Origin: Streptoalloteichus hindustanus
Lineage (GTDB): Bacteria; Actinomycetota; Actinomycetes; Mycobacteriales; Pseudonocardiaceae
Assembly: GCF_900129375.1 (NCBI RefSeq)
Contig: NZ_FQVN01000012.1
Coordinates: 62,001 to 126,000 of the forward strand
Direction: 5' to 3'
Length of the DNA: 64,000 bases
Part shown: in pieces, positions 27,430 to 37,420 of the stretch
Layout of the letters: every line of letters begins with the position of its first letter
How positions within the stretch are numbered: position 1 is the first letter of the stretch
Translations under genes and position numbers: made by a program
The notes under the pieces: generated by a model
What the model saw: only the letters and a program-made list of their open reading frames with translations
Databases searched by the model: none
What the model was told of the DNA's origin: nothing

Positions 27430-27690
27430 CGCGCCGTTCCACCGGCCGCCAAATCCATTGTCACAACAAATACGACGTTTTCTCGGTAATTTCGTGAGCC
27501 AACAACGAACCGGCCAGGAGCCGGTCGCCCACGGGCCCGGGCCGAACCACCCGGCGACCGCCCGACGAACGCGACAGAGGAGGACGCGGACCACCCCGAG
27601 CGCGTTCCCGAGCGCGTTTTCGCCAGCTCACCGGGGGCTCACGTAATGCGAGAAATACTCGTGTGACGTGGTTGCTGGGGAGGTGGCGTC

Positions 27691-28611
27691 GTGGTGCGGC
27701 TCGACGGGGTCGGCAAACGTTTCGGCAAGGGGCCGTGGGTCCTGTCCGGCGTGACACTGAGCCTGCGCGCCGGCGAGGTCACCGCGGTGCGCGGGGCGAA
27801 CGGCGCCGGCAAGTCCACGTTGCTGCGGGTGGTCGCCGGGATCTCGCCGCCGACCACCGGCCGCGTCCTGCACCGGCCGAGCGTCGCCGCCTACGTGCCG
27901 GAGCAGTTCCCCGTCCAGGGCGGGATGTCCGGCCGCGCCTACCTGCGGCACATGGCCCGCGTGCGCGGGATGGACGCGGCGGGCGCGACCCGACGGGTCC
28001 AGCGGCTCTGGGAGCGGTTCGCGGTGCAGGGCGACCCGGACGGGCCGTTGCGCGCCCTGTCCAAGGGAAACCGCCAGAAGGTCGCGCTGGCGCAGGCACT
28101 TCTCGTCCCGCCGAGGTTGTTGGTGTTGGACGAGCCCTGGTCCGGGTTGGACGCCGCCGCGCACGACGTCCTGGCCGAGGTCATCGACGAGACCCGCCAG
28201 GACGGCGGAATCGTCGTGGTCACCGACCACACCGACTCGCTGGACCCGTCGGTGGTCGGCGCGGTGGCCCGGGTCGCGGGCGGACGCGTGACGGTGGAGG
28301 AGGTTTCTCCCACCGCACCGCCGGCTCGCCACCGGGCCGCCGCCCCCGTCGTGCACGTCCGGCTTCGGCGCACCGCGAAGGCCGTTGGCGCCTGGGAGAA
28401 CTGGCCAGGGGTGGTCATCCCGGACGAGCGCGCCGACACCGCGAGGCCGACCGAACCCGACCTCGTCGATCTCCGTGTGGCCCGCGAGAACACCGACGCC
28501 CTGCTCGCCGAGGCGTTGCGGCGCGGGTGGTCGGTGCACGAGGTCAGCGAAGTCGCCGAGGTGAGCGGGGCCACCGAGGTCGCCGCCAACCACTCCCGCA
28601 CCGAGCGGTGA
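27691..28611 (+). CDS. ABC transporter ATPase
   Basis: 306 aa. Walker A GANGAGKST (about 35-43), signature LSKGNRQKVALAQ (about 131-143), Walker B LLVLDEPWSGLD (about 149-160), switch His in VTDHTDSL. The signature LSKGN and a C-terminal accessory region of about 90 residues are typical of ABC-2 exporters. GTG start at 27691. The membrane partner is the next gene, 148 bp downstream. The 261-bp gap upstream (27430-27690) has an AT-rich stretch (about 27458-27500) that may hold the promoter. Confidence 0.9.
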   Translation: MVRLDGVGKRFGKGPWVLSGVTLSLRAGEVTAVRGANGAGKSTLLRVVAGISPPTTGRVLHRPSVAAYVPEQFPVQGGMSGRAYLRHMARVRGMDAAGATRRVQRLWERFAVQGDPDGPLRALSKGNRQKVALAQALLVPPRLLVLDEPWSGLDAAAHDVLAEVIDETRQDGGIVVVTDHTDSLDPSVVGAVARVAGGRVTVEEVSPTAPPARHRAAAPVVHVRLRRTAKAVGAWENWPGVVIPDERADTARPTEPDLVDLRVARENTDALLAEALRRGWSVHEVSEVAEVSGATEVAANHSRTER

Positions 28612-28759
28612 CCCGCGTCCGTCCTCTTCGGACTCCCCACGCCCTGAGGATCACCGGCTCCCCTCGCGGCTCCGGAGAACACGCCAGCCACTTCCGTCCC
28701 GTCCGCGCGCGCCCGCACCAGGGCGACGCGCACACCCCGCCCGCCAGCAGGAGACAGCC

Positions 28760-29410
28760 GTGACCGCCCTCGTCCGTTACGTCCTGGCCCACGTGGGACT
28801 GAGCCAGCGGTACCTGCCGCCGACCTTCGTCCTGCTCGTCGCGCTGGCGATCCTGTACAGCGACGACCCCGGGCCGGCGATGCCGGCCTACGTGCTCACC
28901 GCCGGCCTCCTCGTGCCGGTCACGGCCTGGTTCGCGATCAACGCCAGGGGGTTGGAGACCCCGGAGCAGCGCGGCGTCACCCTGGTCGCCGCCGGCGGCC
29001 CGCTCCGGGTGCTGGTCGCCGAGATCACGGCCTGCCTGCTGTACCTGGTCGCCAACGTCGCGCTCTGCCTCCTGTGGCCCCAGCTCGCCCACGGCGCGGC
29101 GAGCGCGGCCGAGCTGGGCGCCGGGGCGGTGGCCCACCTGACGTGCGGCCTCGTCGGCATCGCCATCGGCCTGGTCTGCGGCCGACCGCTGGTCTCCAAG
29201 GTCGGCACCGCGTCCCTCGTCGGCTGCGGGCTGGTGCTGGCCGCGTTGCTGGGCTCGGGAGTGTCGCCGGTGGCCATCTCGTTGCGGCTGTTGGGAACGA
29301 ACTCGGCGACGCACGAGGCCGCGACGCTGGTCGGAGTCGCGGTCGTCGCGGTCGCGATGGTGGCAGCGGCGGCGGGCGCGGTGCTCGTTCTCGGTCGACG
29401 CCGCGACTGA
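28760..29410 (+). CDS. ABC transporter permease (membrane partner)
   Basis: 216 aa, six hydrophobic spans (about 18-34, 40-56, 80-105, 118-140, 148-170, 188-212) and few polar loops. GTG start at 28760 follows an AGGAGA site. It has no strong family signature beyond general ABC-2-like membrane architecture; the assignment rests on its place behind the ATPase. Substrate unknown. Confidence 0.7.
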   Translation: MTALVRYVLAHVGLSQRYLPPTFVLLVALAILYSDDPGPAMPAYVLTAGLLVPVTAWFAINARGLETPEQRGVTLVAAGGPLRVLVAEITACLLYLVANVALCLLWPQLAHGAASAAELGAGAVAHLTCGLVGIAIGLVCGRPLVSKVGTASLVGCGLVLAALLGSGVSPVAISLRLLGTNSATHEAATLVGVAVVAVAMVAAAAGAVLVLGRRRD

Positions 29411-29796
29411 ACGTGCGACCGGAAACCGCGACGGCGCGGCCGTGGGCTCTGGTCCCAGCGCGCTCGTGCGGGCGGGCGCCTCGCGCGCGACACCTCTTAT
29501 GTATTGGGGGAACCCCCACTTCCAGTGTTTCAGGGCGGACTGACAGATTTCCCGGAGATCTGCCGAGGTAGCGGGGAAAGCACACCATCGAGTGAGCGTT
29601 GCTCGGTGCTCCTGCGAGGTGGAGGAACGTCGCGGGGTCAGTGAACCGAGCGGTTGCTGTCCAAAGAGGACAAACCTTCGGCGGAGAAGGTCCAACACGC
29701 GTCAAGCAGGTGCGAGGCCGGGGAAACCACCCACCGCCGTCCTCAGTGGACCGAAGTCTCCGCGCGCAGCTTCTCCGTCGCCACCGTCATCTTCCG
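29411..29796. other. Intergenic region between convergent genes
   Basis: 386 bp without a supported gene. It contains the palindrome TGGGGGAACCCCCA (29505-29518), an inverted repeat CAGAT/ATCTG near 29540-29560, and one copy of the dispersed motif GTCCTCAGTGGAC (29739-29751). No convincing U-tract terminator seen. Confidence 0.35.
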
Positions 29797-32307
29797 CTAC
29801 GCAGGAGGCAGCCGCACGGGGTGTCCCGGGCGCACCCGGTGGTTCACCCCGTTGACCCGCAACGTGGTCAGACCGGGCCACGGCGGGGCGTGGACGACGA
29901 CAGCCTCCGGTCGAACCCGCCACGCGCCCCGGTAGCTGACGTCCAGTGTCGTGCCGTGCACGTGGTTCTGGTCGAGACGGAACCGCAGCGTCACCGGGCC
30001 GAAGCAGGTGGCCATCCGCTCGAAGGCGGACTCGGTGTCGGCGCTGATCCAGGCCAGCGGGCAGAGCCGGAGCAGGTGCAGCTCGTCCGGCGCGATCTCG
30101 TCGTCCACCACGGCGGCGCGCACGCACCAGGTCAGCAGCGGGTGGGTGAACAGGTTGCCGTAGACGCCGTGCCGGTGCTCGTTGGAGATGAAGGTCTGCG
30201 GGGAGATGCCGCCGAACAGCAGGCTGTACATCCCCTCCAGGAAGCGCCCGCGCTCGCCGAGCTGCCAGGAGTGGACGATGTTCCAGCTGTAGCAGGGCTC
30301 GCAGGACGAGATCTCGTGGACGAGCACCGGCCGCACGATCGGGTTGGCGCGCACGCCGTACAGCCGGGTGTTGGGGCCGACGCGGAAGTACTCGCGACAG
30401 GACGACATCAGCTCGTCGTCGGCGGGGAGCAGGCCGGCCCACACCAGGACCAGCGGCCCGCTGTCGAGCATGAACGCCTCGTGGAAGATGTTGTCCGGCT
30501 TGGGGGTGAAGCTGACCGGGGGCACCGGGTGGCGGCTGCCGTCCGGGGCGGTCCACTTCGGCGCGGCGGCGCACAGCGCCCGGTAGGCGTCGACGAAGGT
30601 CTCCCGGAACCGGTGGGCGAAGGCGGCGAACTCGTCGGCCCTGGAGTGCCCGCACGCGCGCAACATGCGCACTGCCGTCGTGAGTCCCTTGTAGTTCCAC
30701 GCCTGCGTGGAGATGGCCTGGACGATGGTCAGCTCGTCGTTGGCGACTCCCGGCGGCATCAGGCCCCTGACGCCGTCGTGGTCGGTGATCGCGCAGACGT
30801 CCCTGAGGAACTCGCAGCCCGCCACGACGGGGTCGCGCCACCGGCGGACGAAGTCCTCGTCGCCGCTGAGCAACGCGTGCGTCGCGACCGAGAGCAGCAC
30901 CGCGCCGTGGTCGGACAGCCAGTCGTAGGCGCGCAGGTAGCCGGGCGAGGCGAGGTAGCCGGGGTGGTGCGGGTAGGCGGGGCCGGGCGCGCGCTCGGCG
31001 CCCTGCGTGGCCCGGTAGACCTCCAGGTGCCGGTCCACGACCTCGTGCCAGCCCAACGGGTCCAGGAACATGTGGGCGACCATCGAGGTCGGCGTGCTGT
31101 ACAGCACGTCGTAGGAGAAGGACGCGGTGAGGAAGGTGAACAGCCCGTTCTCCGGGCTGCGCTCGGCGAGCACCTCGGCGAACGCGGGACTGCGCAGGAA
31201 CAGCTCGTTGACCTGCCGCTCGGGTGTGGTGATCGAGGCGACCCCCGGCGGGCGGGCCCAGAACGCGTCGGCCTCGGCCAGCGCCCGGTCGAAGCCCACG
31301 GCCAGTTCGGCGTCGAAGTCGGCGCGGGGCTGGGGAAGCATCGGCAGGAGCAGGTCGACGCGCGCCCCCCTGCGGCCCGGCAGCACGACGGCGAGGTTGA
31401 AGACGCCGGTGTTCGCGCCGGGGCCGAACGTGACCGAGCCGGGCTCGGCGGGTCCGGCCGCCAGCCGCACCTCGCCGGCCTGGTTCAGGACGTAGACGAT
31501 CTCGCCGTCGCCGGCCGGAACCGTCTCGGCGTGCGGCAGCTCCCCCCTGTTCTCCTCCAGCGGGGCCAGTTCGGGGCGGGCCTCCAGCACCACCCCGTCC
31601 TGGAACAGGTAGGGCGCGTGGTGGACCAGGTAGCGGCGGGACAGCCGCACGGCCACGGGGAAGCTCGCGGGGGCGCGGCGCTCGTCGACGTGCTCCACGG
31701 AGAGCCGCACCCACGCGTACAGCGGCTCGACGGCGGTCCGCACGGCCCCGCCGCCGGGGATGTGCGCGAAGATCCACTGGCGGAGCACCAGCCCCTCCTG
31801 GAGGCGGTGCTCGGTCCACAGGACGGGCGCGGCGTGCGCCGGGTCCCAGCCCTGGACGCCGAAGCCCATGTCCTCGCGGTAGGGGTAGAAGCGCCGGTCC
31901 GGCAGGGCCGGCGCGATCCCGTCGGGCCAGGGCACGAAGCCGAGTTGGAAGTTCCGGTCCCGGTAGGGCTCGACGTTGGGCTTGCTCGACCACGCGGGTC
32001 CCGGCTCGCACAGGACGGTGCCGTCGTAGAGGACGTTGAACCGGAACAGGTGGTCCTTCCACCCCACCGGTGTCCACACCTGGCGCTGGTCGCCCCACCA
32101 CAGCGCGGCCAGGGCGGCGTTGGGCTCCCCCGGCCCGCCGACCGCGTCCCCGTGGCCGGTCCCCGGCAGCGGCGGGTCGGACCGGGCGGGCGAGGCCAGG
32201 TGGGTCAGCGACCCGCCGACGAGGGCGCCGCCGGCGACGCCCAGAACCGCTCTCCGGGAGAGGGCGGGTCCCGACGCCCTCCGGCCCGCACCAGCCGCGC
32301 CCACCAT
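29797..32307 (-). CDS. Tat-exported six-hairpin glycosidase-like protein
   Basis: 836 aa. N-terminal twin-arginine signal LSRRAVLGVAGGALVGG (about residues 16-32) followed by a likely cleavage region near 45, so the protein is exported folded. An N-terminal beta-sandwich-like half (about 50-400) is followed by an alpha-helical half with repeated W/Y-rich helices (about 420-740), the general layout of (alpha/alpha)6 glycoside hydrolases and phosphorylases. I could not match it to a numbered GH family or pick the catalytic acids. It is monocistronic and faces the ABC permease gene. Envelope or exopolysaccharide processing is a guess. Confidence 0.65.
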   Translation of the reverse strand: MVGAAGAGRRASGPALSRRAVLGVAGGALVGGSLTHLASPARSDPPLPGTGHGDAVGGPGEPNAALAALWWGDQRQVWTPVGWKDHLFRFNVLYDGTVLCEPGPAWSSKPNVEPYRDRNFQLGFVPWPDGIAPALPDRRFYPYREDMGFGVQGWDPAHAAPVLWTEHRLQEGLVLRQWIFAHIPGGGAVRTAVEPLYAWVRLSVEHVDERRAPASFPVAVRLSRRYLVHHAPYLFQDGVVLEARPELAPLEENRGELPHAETVPAGDGEIVYVLNQAGEVRLAAGPAEPGSVTFGPGANTGVFNLAVVLPGRRGARVDLLLPMLPQPRADFDAELAVGFDRALAEADAFWARPPGVASITTPERQVNELFLRSPAFAEVLAERSPENGLFTFLTASFSYDVLYSTPTSMVAHMFLDPLGWHEVVDRHLEVYRATQGAERAPGPAYPHHPGYLASPGYLRAYDWLSDHGAVLLSVATHALLSGDEDFVRRWRDPVVAGCEFLRDVCAITDHDGVRGLMPPGVANDELTIVQAISTQAWNYKGLTTAVRMLRACGHSRADEFAAFAHRFRETFVDAYRALCAAAPKWTAPDGSRHPVPPVSFTPKPDNIFHEAFMLDSGPLVLVWAGLLPADDELMSSCREYFRVGPNTRLYGVRANPIVRPVLVHEISSCEPCYSWNIVHSWQLGERGRFLEGMYSLLFGGISPQTFISNEHRHGVYGNLFTHPLLTWCVRAAVVDDEIAPDELHLLRLCPLAWISADTESAFERMATCFGPVTLRFRLDQNHVHGTTLDVSYRGAWRVRPEAVVVHAPPWPGLTTLRVNGVNHRVRPGHPVRLPPA

Positions 32308-32417
32308 GACGCCAGCGTGGCCGAGCTCCCTCGGCGGTCGGCGGCAACCGGGGCCGGCGTGCCGGGGACTTCACCCGCCAGGGGCGGCATTCACCCCTCA
32401 TCGTCCACAGTGGACGG

Positions 32418-33041
32418 TCAGCCTCGGGGCGCGGGGTCCTGGTCGTCGAGCCGGCGCGGCGGGTAGCTCGGGAACCGGGCGAACCGGACCACCGGGGAGC
32501 CCGGCCACCAGCTCTCGACCAGGATGTGCTGGCCGTCGGCGGCCGGCGTGGTCAGCACGGCCTGGGTGAGCAGCAGCCGGAAGAGCTGGAAGGGCTCCAG
32601 CGGCCGGGCCGCCGCCACGAAGGCCCGCAGCTCCGCCGGGTCCCGCACCTCGACCGCCCGGCCGGCGACCTTCGCGTCGCCGCCGCGCATCGAGCCGTCG
32701 CCCGGGTTGGCGTGCACCGCGAACCGGCCGTCCCGCCGCAGGTCCTGGGCCTTCACCGCGCCCCACAGCGAGCCGAGCACGAGGTCGGGGCCGTGGAAGT
32801 CCACCTCGGTGCCGCTGACCCTCGGCGAGCCGTCGCGGCGCAGGGTCGCCAGCACGTGGTGCCGGGCGGCGAGCAGCCGGTCCCGCACCGCCCCGGCCAG
32901 GTCGGGCGCCTCGTCCGCGAACCGCCGCCACGGCACCGCCCCGCCACCGGCGTCGGCCGCCGACCCTGGAGAGCCGGACGAGGGGGCACGCATCGCCATC
33001 ACAGGACCGCTATCGGCGGCGCCTCCCGGCATCGAGATCAC
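32418..33041 (-). CDS. Pyridoxamine 5'-phosphate oxidase-family flavoprotein
   Basis: 207 aa, PNPOx-like split-barrel. Core strands HHVLATLRRDGSPRVSGTEV and PDLVLGSLWGAVKAQDL, then RFAVHAN. Such proteins bind FMN, F420 or haem and act in diverse redox steps. The start is uncertain: GTG at 33041 gives the longest form; ATG codons at 32999 and 32993 are alternatives, and none has a strong ribosome site. It lies 59 bp downstream of the FAD monooxygenase on the same strand and may be cotranscribed with it. Confidence 0.8.
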   Translation of the reverse strand: MISMPGGAADSGPVMAMRAPSSGSPGSAADAGGGAVPWRRFADEAPDLAGAVRDRLLAARHHVLATLRRDGSPRVSGTEVDFHGPDLVLGSLWGAVKAQDLRRDGRFAVHANPGDGSMRGGDAKVAGRAVEVRDPAELRAFVAAARPLEPFQLFRLLLTQAVLTTPAADGQHILVESWWPGSPVVRFARFPSYPPRRLDDQDPAPRG

Positions 33042-33100
33042 TCGGTTCAGTGGCGCCCGACCCGTCCGTTCGTGTGATCACCCCGGGACCGGGCGAACCC

Positions 33101-34585
33101 TCAGGCCACGCCCGAACCCCGTTCGCCGCACCAGTTCCGCAGAGCGTCCGGCAACCGGCCCAGCCGGGACCGCGAGCCCGCCCACGCGACGAAGGCGTCC
33201 GGCCGGAACAACACGACCTCCGGCCACCGGCGCCCGTCGAGGACCTCGGCCCGCACGACGTCCACCCGGTCGGCCCAACCGGACGCGCACGCGCCGGCGG
33301 CTCCGCCGGTCTGGTCGAGCAGCACGAACCGGTGCCGCCGGAACAGCTCCAGCAGCCGGACGACGTCGTGGTCGGTCCGCAGCCGCGCGTCGGGGAGCCG
33401 CCGGCCGACGAGCCGGTGGCTCCCGGTGCCCGGCGGCGGCGGGTAGCGCAGGGTGAACCCGGCGAACTGCCGGACGACCGGGAGCTGGAACGGACCGACC
33501 CGCATCAGCCAGTACCCCACCTGGCGCGCGGCCCTGGCCAGCGCCGAGTTCGCGGTCTCGTACCGGTACGCCAGCTCGGCCTTGCGCAGCATCCGCTCGG
33601 CGATCGGCCAGCGCTCCCGCTCGTAGCTGTCCAGCAGACCGGCCGGCGCCCAGCCGGCCACCTCGGCCGCGAGCTTCCAGCCGAGGTTGACCGCGTCCTG
33701 GATGCCCAGTTGCAGGCCCTGGCCGCCCGAGGGCTTGTGCGTGTGCGCGGCGTCGCCGGCGAGCAGCACGCGCCCCCTGCGGTACCGGTCGGCCTGCCGC
33801 TCGGCGCACCGGAACCGGGACATCCACTCCGGGTCGCGCACGCCCAGGTCGCGGCCGAAGATCGCCACCACGCTGTCCCGCAGCTCCGGCACGGTCACCG
33901 GCTGGTCGACCGGGACGGCCATCCGGTCGTGGTCGAGGACGATGAGCCGGTGCAGCCCGTCGCCGAACGGGAAGACGGCCACCATGCCGCGCCCGGTGAT
34001 GCGCGCGTCGACCGCCGGCTCGGGCGGGTGGGCCAGCCGGACGTCGGCGACGACCAGGGACTGCGCGTGGGCCCGGCCGTGGAAGCGGATGCCGGCCAGC
34101 TCGCGCACCGCGCTGCGGACGCCGTCGCAGCCGACGACGAAGTCCGCCCGCTCGGTCCACGTCCCCCGCCGCCCGGTCACGGTCAGCGTGACCGAGGTGT
34201 CGTCCTGCTCCAGGCCCACCACGCGGACGTCGCGGACCACCTCCGCGCCGGCCCGCTCCGCCCGTGCCTCCAGCACCTCCTCGGTGCGCTGCTGCGGGAT
34301 GATCAGAATGTAGGGGTACGGGGTGTCCAGCCGGCCGTAGTCGAGGAAGGCCCGGCCGTCGCCGACGGGCTGACGCGCCCACGGCAGGCCCCGGTCGAGG
34401 AGGTCCGCGACGTCGGCGCGCAGGTCGAGCAGCTCCATCGTGCGCGGCTCCACCCCGCACGCGCGGGACCACGGCGAGCGGCGGGGCCTTTTCTCCAGCA
34501 CCCGGCAGGGCACGCCGGCGCCGGCGAGCTCGGCGGCCAGCGCCAGCCCGGTCGGCCCGGCGCCCACCACGAGCACGGAACCCAT
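33101..34585 (-). CDS. FAD-dependent aromatic monooxygenase
   Basis: 494 aa, class A flavoprotein monooxygenase (p-hydroxybenzoate-hydroxylase fold). FAD motif VVGAGPTGLALAAEL at 5-19, the DG motif VVGCDGVRSAVRE, and the GD motif VLLAGDAAHTHKPSGGQG are intact. A thioredoxin-like C-terminal extension (about 390-494) is typical of enzymes acting on polyketide or phenolic products. ATG at 34585 follows GGAGGGA; the longer in-frame reading upstream lacks coding character. As it borders the tetrahydroisoquinoline-type cluster, ring hydroxylation or quinone formation on the phenolic unit is plausible (compare the flavin oxygenases of the saframycin cluster). Confidence 0.9.
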   Translation of the reverse strand: MGSVLVVGAGPTGLALAAELAGAGVPCRVLEKRPRRSPWSRACGVEPRTMELLDLRADVADLLDRGLPWARQPVGDGRAFLDYGRLDTPYPYILIIPQQRTEEVLEARAERAGAEVVRDVRVVGLEQDDTSVTLTVTGRRGTWTERADFVVGCDGVRSAVRELAGIRFHGRAHAQSLVVADVRLAHPPEPAVDARITGRGMVAVFPFGDGLHRLIVLDHDRMAVPVDQPVTVPELRDSVVAIFGRDLGVRDPEWMSRFRCAERQADRYRRGRVLLAGDAAHTHKPSGGQGLQLGIQDAVNLGWKLAAEVAGWAPAGLLDSYERERWPIAERMLRKAELAYRYETANSALARAARQVGYWLMRVGPFQLPVVRQFAGFTLRYPPPPGTGSHRLVGRRLPDARLRTDHDVVRLLELFRRHRFVLLDQTGGAAGACASGWADRVDVVRAEVLDGRRWPEVVLFRPDAFVAWAGSRSRLGRLPDALRNWCGERGSGVA

Positions 34586-35297
34586 CAGCGCTCCCTCCGC
34601 CCGCCGGCGATGCCCCGCCATCCCGTTGTCAGCCGCTGTCAGGGGCTGCCAGCCGTCGTCAGCCGTTGTCCGCGGTTCTCGTGCCGTTCTTCCGCGCGTT
34701 GTCGTCGGGTTCGGAGACAGCCATGGCCGAACCGCGCCCGAGTTGATCACCGGAACGGGCCCGGGAAACACTATTGCCACCGAAGAATCGTCGGCGACGG
34801 CCAGGACAGAACAATGACAGGATTCTTTCCGCGCTGACCGGAGATCCCGTCCGCACCCGCCCGCCGTCCGGCCACGGTCACCGCTAGTAGGGCCTACCGA
34901 CCCCGCTGAAACCCTCCCCACCTGTGCTGACGGCGACGAGGAGAGATCAACAGCGCCGGTGGGACGACCGGAAGAGGCTCCCCGAGTGCGGTCGAGTTCC
35001 TGTCAGCCGACCCTTTTACTTGACGCAGTCAGTCGACGCGGTCCCGCCGGTGCTCCTTCACCCGGTCGGCGCTGCCGCTCGACGCACCGCCACTCCATAA
35101 TTCGATACGGCACGCCGACGGCCGGGCACCGGCCGCCCGGAGAATGGGAAATACCGATCTCCGGCCGCGAGGCATTCTCGAACAACACCCGGAACAACGG
35201 GGGCGGGTCGCCGACCGCGCCGTGGCGGGGTGACCGGAACACCCGGTTCGGGAGAACGCGCGCCGACCGGCGACGACATCCACACGACGGGAACGCG
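34586..35297. other. Divergent intergenic region
   Basis: 712 bp between the minus-strand monooxygenase and the plus-strand methyltransferase. It includes an unusually AT-rich patch (about 34740-34830) and a cluster of short imperfect repeats with the core CAGCCG (34629-34665: GTCAGCCGCTGTC, CCAGCCGTCGTC, AGCCGTTGTC). Promoters for both directions must be here, but I could not fix the hexamers. Confidence 0.4.
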
Positions 35298-35894
35298 ATG
35301 GGCAATCCGGGGCACGTCAGGACCTTCGACCGGATCGCGCCGGTGTACGACGCGCGTTACGGCCGGGGATGCGCTCCCGCCCACGAGCTGGCGCTGGACG
35401 CCGTCACCGCCGCCGGGGTGTCCCCCGGCGTGCTCCTGGACGTGGGCTGCGGAACCGGCCGGCTGCTGGCGCTCGCCCGCGTGCGGTGGCCGAACGCCCG
35501 CCTGCTGGGCGTGGACCCCGCGCCCCGGATGGTCGCGGTCGCGGCGCGGCAGGCGCCCCTGGCCGGGACCGCGGTGGCGGCCGCCGAGGCGCTGCCCCTC
35601 GGGGACGCCAGCGTCGACGTCGTCGTGAGCACCACCTCGTTCGGGCACTGGGCCGACCAGCGGGCCGGGCTCGCCGAGGTCGCCAGGGTGCTCCGCCCCG
35701 GCGGCGCCGGCGTCGTCGTCGAGCACCCGCCGCCCGGGCCGGTCACCCGGCTGTCGCTGTGGCTGACCCGACGCCTGCCCCGGTTGCGGCACGCGGACGT
35801 GATGGTCGCCCTGGCTTCGGGCGCCGGGCTGCGCGCGACGCGCTGCGGCCCGGCGGCGGGCTTCCTGGTCACCGTGGTCACCCGGCCGGGTTGA
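35298..35894 (+). CDS. UbiE-type SAM-dependent methyltransferase
   Basis: 198 aa. Motif I LLDVGCGTGRLLALA (about 43-57), motif II LLGVDPAPRMV, motif III region VDVVVSTTSFGHW, and post-motif EVARVLRPGGAGVVVEH. UbiE/COQ5 type, shorter than usual. ATG at 35298. It is followed by the covalent-FAD oxidase gene after 86 bp, probably in one operon. Substrate unknown; N- or O-methylation of the cluster product is possible. Confidence 0.85.
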   Translation: MGNPGHVRTFDRIAPVYDARYGRGCAPAHELALDAVTAAGVSPGVLLDVGCGTGRLLALARVRWPNARLLGVDPAPRMVAVAARQAPLAGTAVAAAEALPLGDASVDVVVSTTSFGHWADQRAGLAEVARVLRPGGAGVVVEHPPPGPVTRLSLWLTRRLPRLRHADVMVALASGAGLRATRCGPAAGFLVTVVTRPG

Positions 35895-35980
35895 TCGCGC
35901 GCCCCGCGGGACGCCGCGCCCAGCGCCGCCGGACACGCCTGCTCGACGCCGCCCCCACCGCGACGAAGCGAGGACGATCC

Positions 35981-37420
35981 ATGGCCACACCGAACCCGGA
36001 CTGGGGCGCCCTGCGGCGGAGCCTCGACGGGGAGCTCGTCCTGCCAGGGGACGACGGCTACGACGCGGCGCGGCAGGTCGCACTGCGCCAGTTCGACGAG
36101 ATCCGCCCACGGGCGGTCGTCCTGTGCGAGACGACGGCGGACGTGCGGGCGGCGGTCGCGTTCCTCCGCGCGACCGGGCTCCGGTGCGTGCCCCGCAGCG
36201 GCGGGCACAGCAACGCCGGCTACACGGCGGGACCCGGCGTCGTCGTGGACCTGTCCCGGATGGACCGGGTGGAGCTGGCCGACGGGGTGTTGCGCGCCGA
36301 GGCGGGCGCGCAGTTGGTCGACGTGTACGACCGGACGCTCCGGGAAAACCTGGCGGTGCCCGCCGGGTGGTGCGCCACGGTGGCCCTGGGCGGGCTGGCA
36401 CAGGGCGGCGGGATCGGCCTGGAGTGCCGCGCGCACGGCCTGACGGTCGACCACGTGCTGTCCGCGACGGTGGTCCTCGCCGACGGGCGGGTGGTGGAGT
36501 GCGACGCCGAGCGGCACCCCGACCTGTTCTGGGCGCTGCGGGGTGGGGGCGGCGGCAACTTCGGCATCGTCACCGAGTTCACCTTCCGCCCCGTCCCGGT
36601 GCCCCGCGACGTCGTGAGCTACACGCTGGTCTGGCCGTGGGCGGTGGCCGAGGACGTGGTCGACGCGTGGCAGCGGTGGGCGCCGGACGCCCCGGACGAG
36701 CTGGCCGCGGTGCTGAACGTCGGGATGCCGGACGCCGCCGAGGGCCGGCAGCCCCGCCTGCGCGCCGCCGGGGTCTGGTTCGGCGACCCGGCCGACCTCC
36801 CGCCCCTGTTCGACCGTCTGGTGGAGCGGGTGGGGACCGAACCGGCGGACAGCACGATCCTGCCCCGGTCGTACCGGAGCGCGCTGATGACCTGGTTCGA
36901 CTGCGACGGCTTCAGCGTGGCCGAGTGCCACACCGTGGGGCACAACCCGCTCGCGAAGCTGAGCCGCTACGCGTTCGCCCTGGCCAGGGGGAACTTCGTG
37001 GAGTCGGTGCTGCCGCGCGAGGGCGTCCGCGCGTTGCTCGACGCCTTCGACCGCGGGCGGTGCGCCGGCCAGGCGCGGGACCTGGACCTGATCGCGTTCG
37101 GCGGCGCGGCGAACCGGGTGCCACCGGACGCCACCGCCTTCGCCCACCGGACGCACCGGTTCTACGCCGGTTACTCGACGGGGATGGACCCCCGGGTGAC
37201 CGACGAGGGCAGACGGGCCGGCGAGCAGTGGATCGACGGCTGCTTCCAGGCCCTGCGGCGCTGGGGTTCCGGGCACGCCTACCAGAACTTCGTCGACCCG
37301 AAGCTGCCGAACTGGCAGCACGCCTATTACGGAGCGAACTACCCCCGGCTGCGCCGGGTGAAGGCCGCGTACGACCCGGAGGGGTTCTTCCGGCTGCCCC
37401 AGTCGATCGAGCTGCCCTGA
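35981..37420 (+). CDS. Berberine-bridge-type FAD oxidase, probably bicovalent FAD
   Basis: 479 aa, VAO/BBE family. FAD-binding PP-loop RSGGHSNAG carries His76. The segment PAGWCATVALGGLAQGGG carries Cys131 at the place where bicovalent flavoproteins such as GilR attach the 6-position of FAD. The C-terminal BBE segment NYPRLRRVKAAYDPEGFF is present. No signal peptide is visible, unlike the secreted oxidases reported for saframycin and naphthyridinomycin maturation. The likely role is oxidation of a late intermediate. ATG at 35981 after GAGGACGATCC. Confidence 0.9.
   Translation: MATPNPDWGALRRSLDGELVLPGDDGYDAARQVALRQFDEIRPRAVVLCETTADVRAAVAFLRATGLRCVPRSGGHSNAGYTAGPGVVVDLSRMDRVELADGVLRAEAGAQLVDVYDRTLRENLAVPAGWCATVALGGLAQGGGIGLECRAHGLTVDHVLSATVVLADGRVVECDAERHPDLFWALRGGGGGNFGIVTEFTFRPVPVPRDVVSYTLVWPWAVAEDVVDAWQRWAPDAPDELAAVLNVGMPDAAEGRQPRLRAAGVWFGDPADLPPLFDRLVERVGTEPADSTILPRSYRSALMTWFDCDGFSVAECHTVGHNPLAKLSRYAFALARGNFVESVLPREGVRALLDAFDRGRCAGQARDLDLIAFGGAANRVPPDATAFAHRTHRFYAGYSTGMDPRVTDEGRRAGEQWIDGCFQALRRWGSGHAYQNFVDPKLPNWQHAYYGANYPRLRRVKAAYDPEGFFRLPQSIELP

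Noticed and set aside
29505-29518. Terminator hairpin GGGGGAACCCCC
   Set aside because: The loop would be only 2 nt and no T run follows; better described as a palindrome.
29599-32466. 955-codon open reading opposite the Tat-exported protein
   Set aside because: Antisense shadow with no recognisable domain; the minus-strand gene has a signal peptide and a normal composition.
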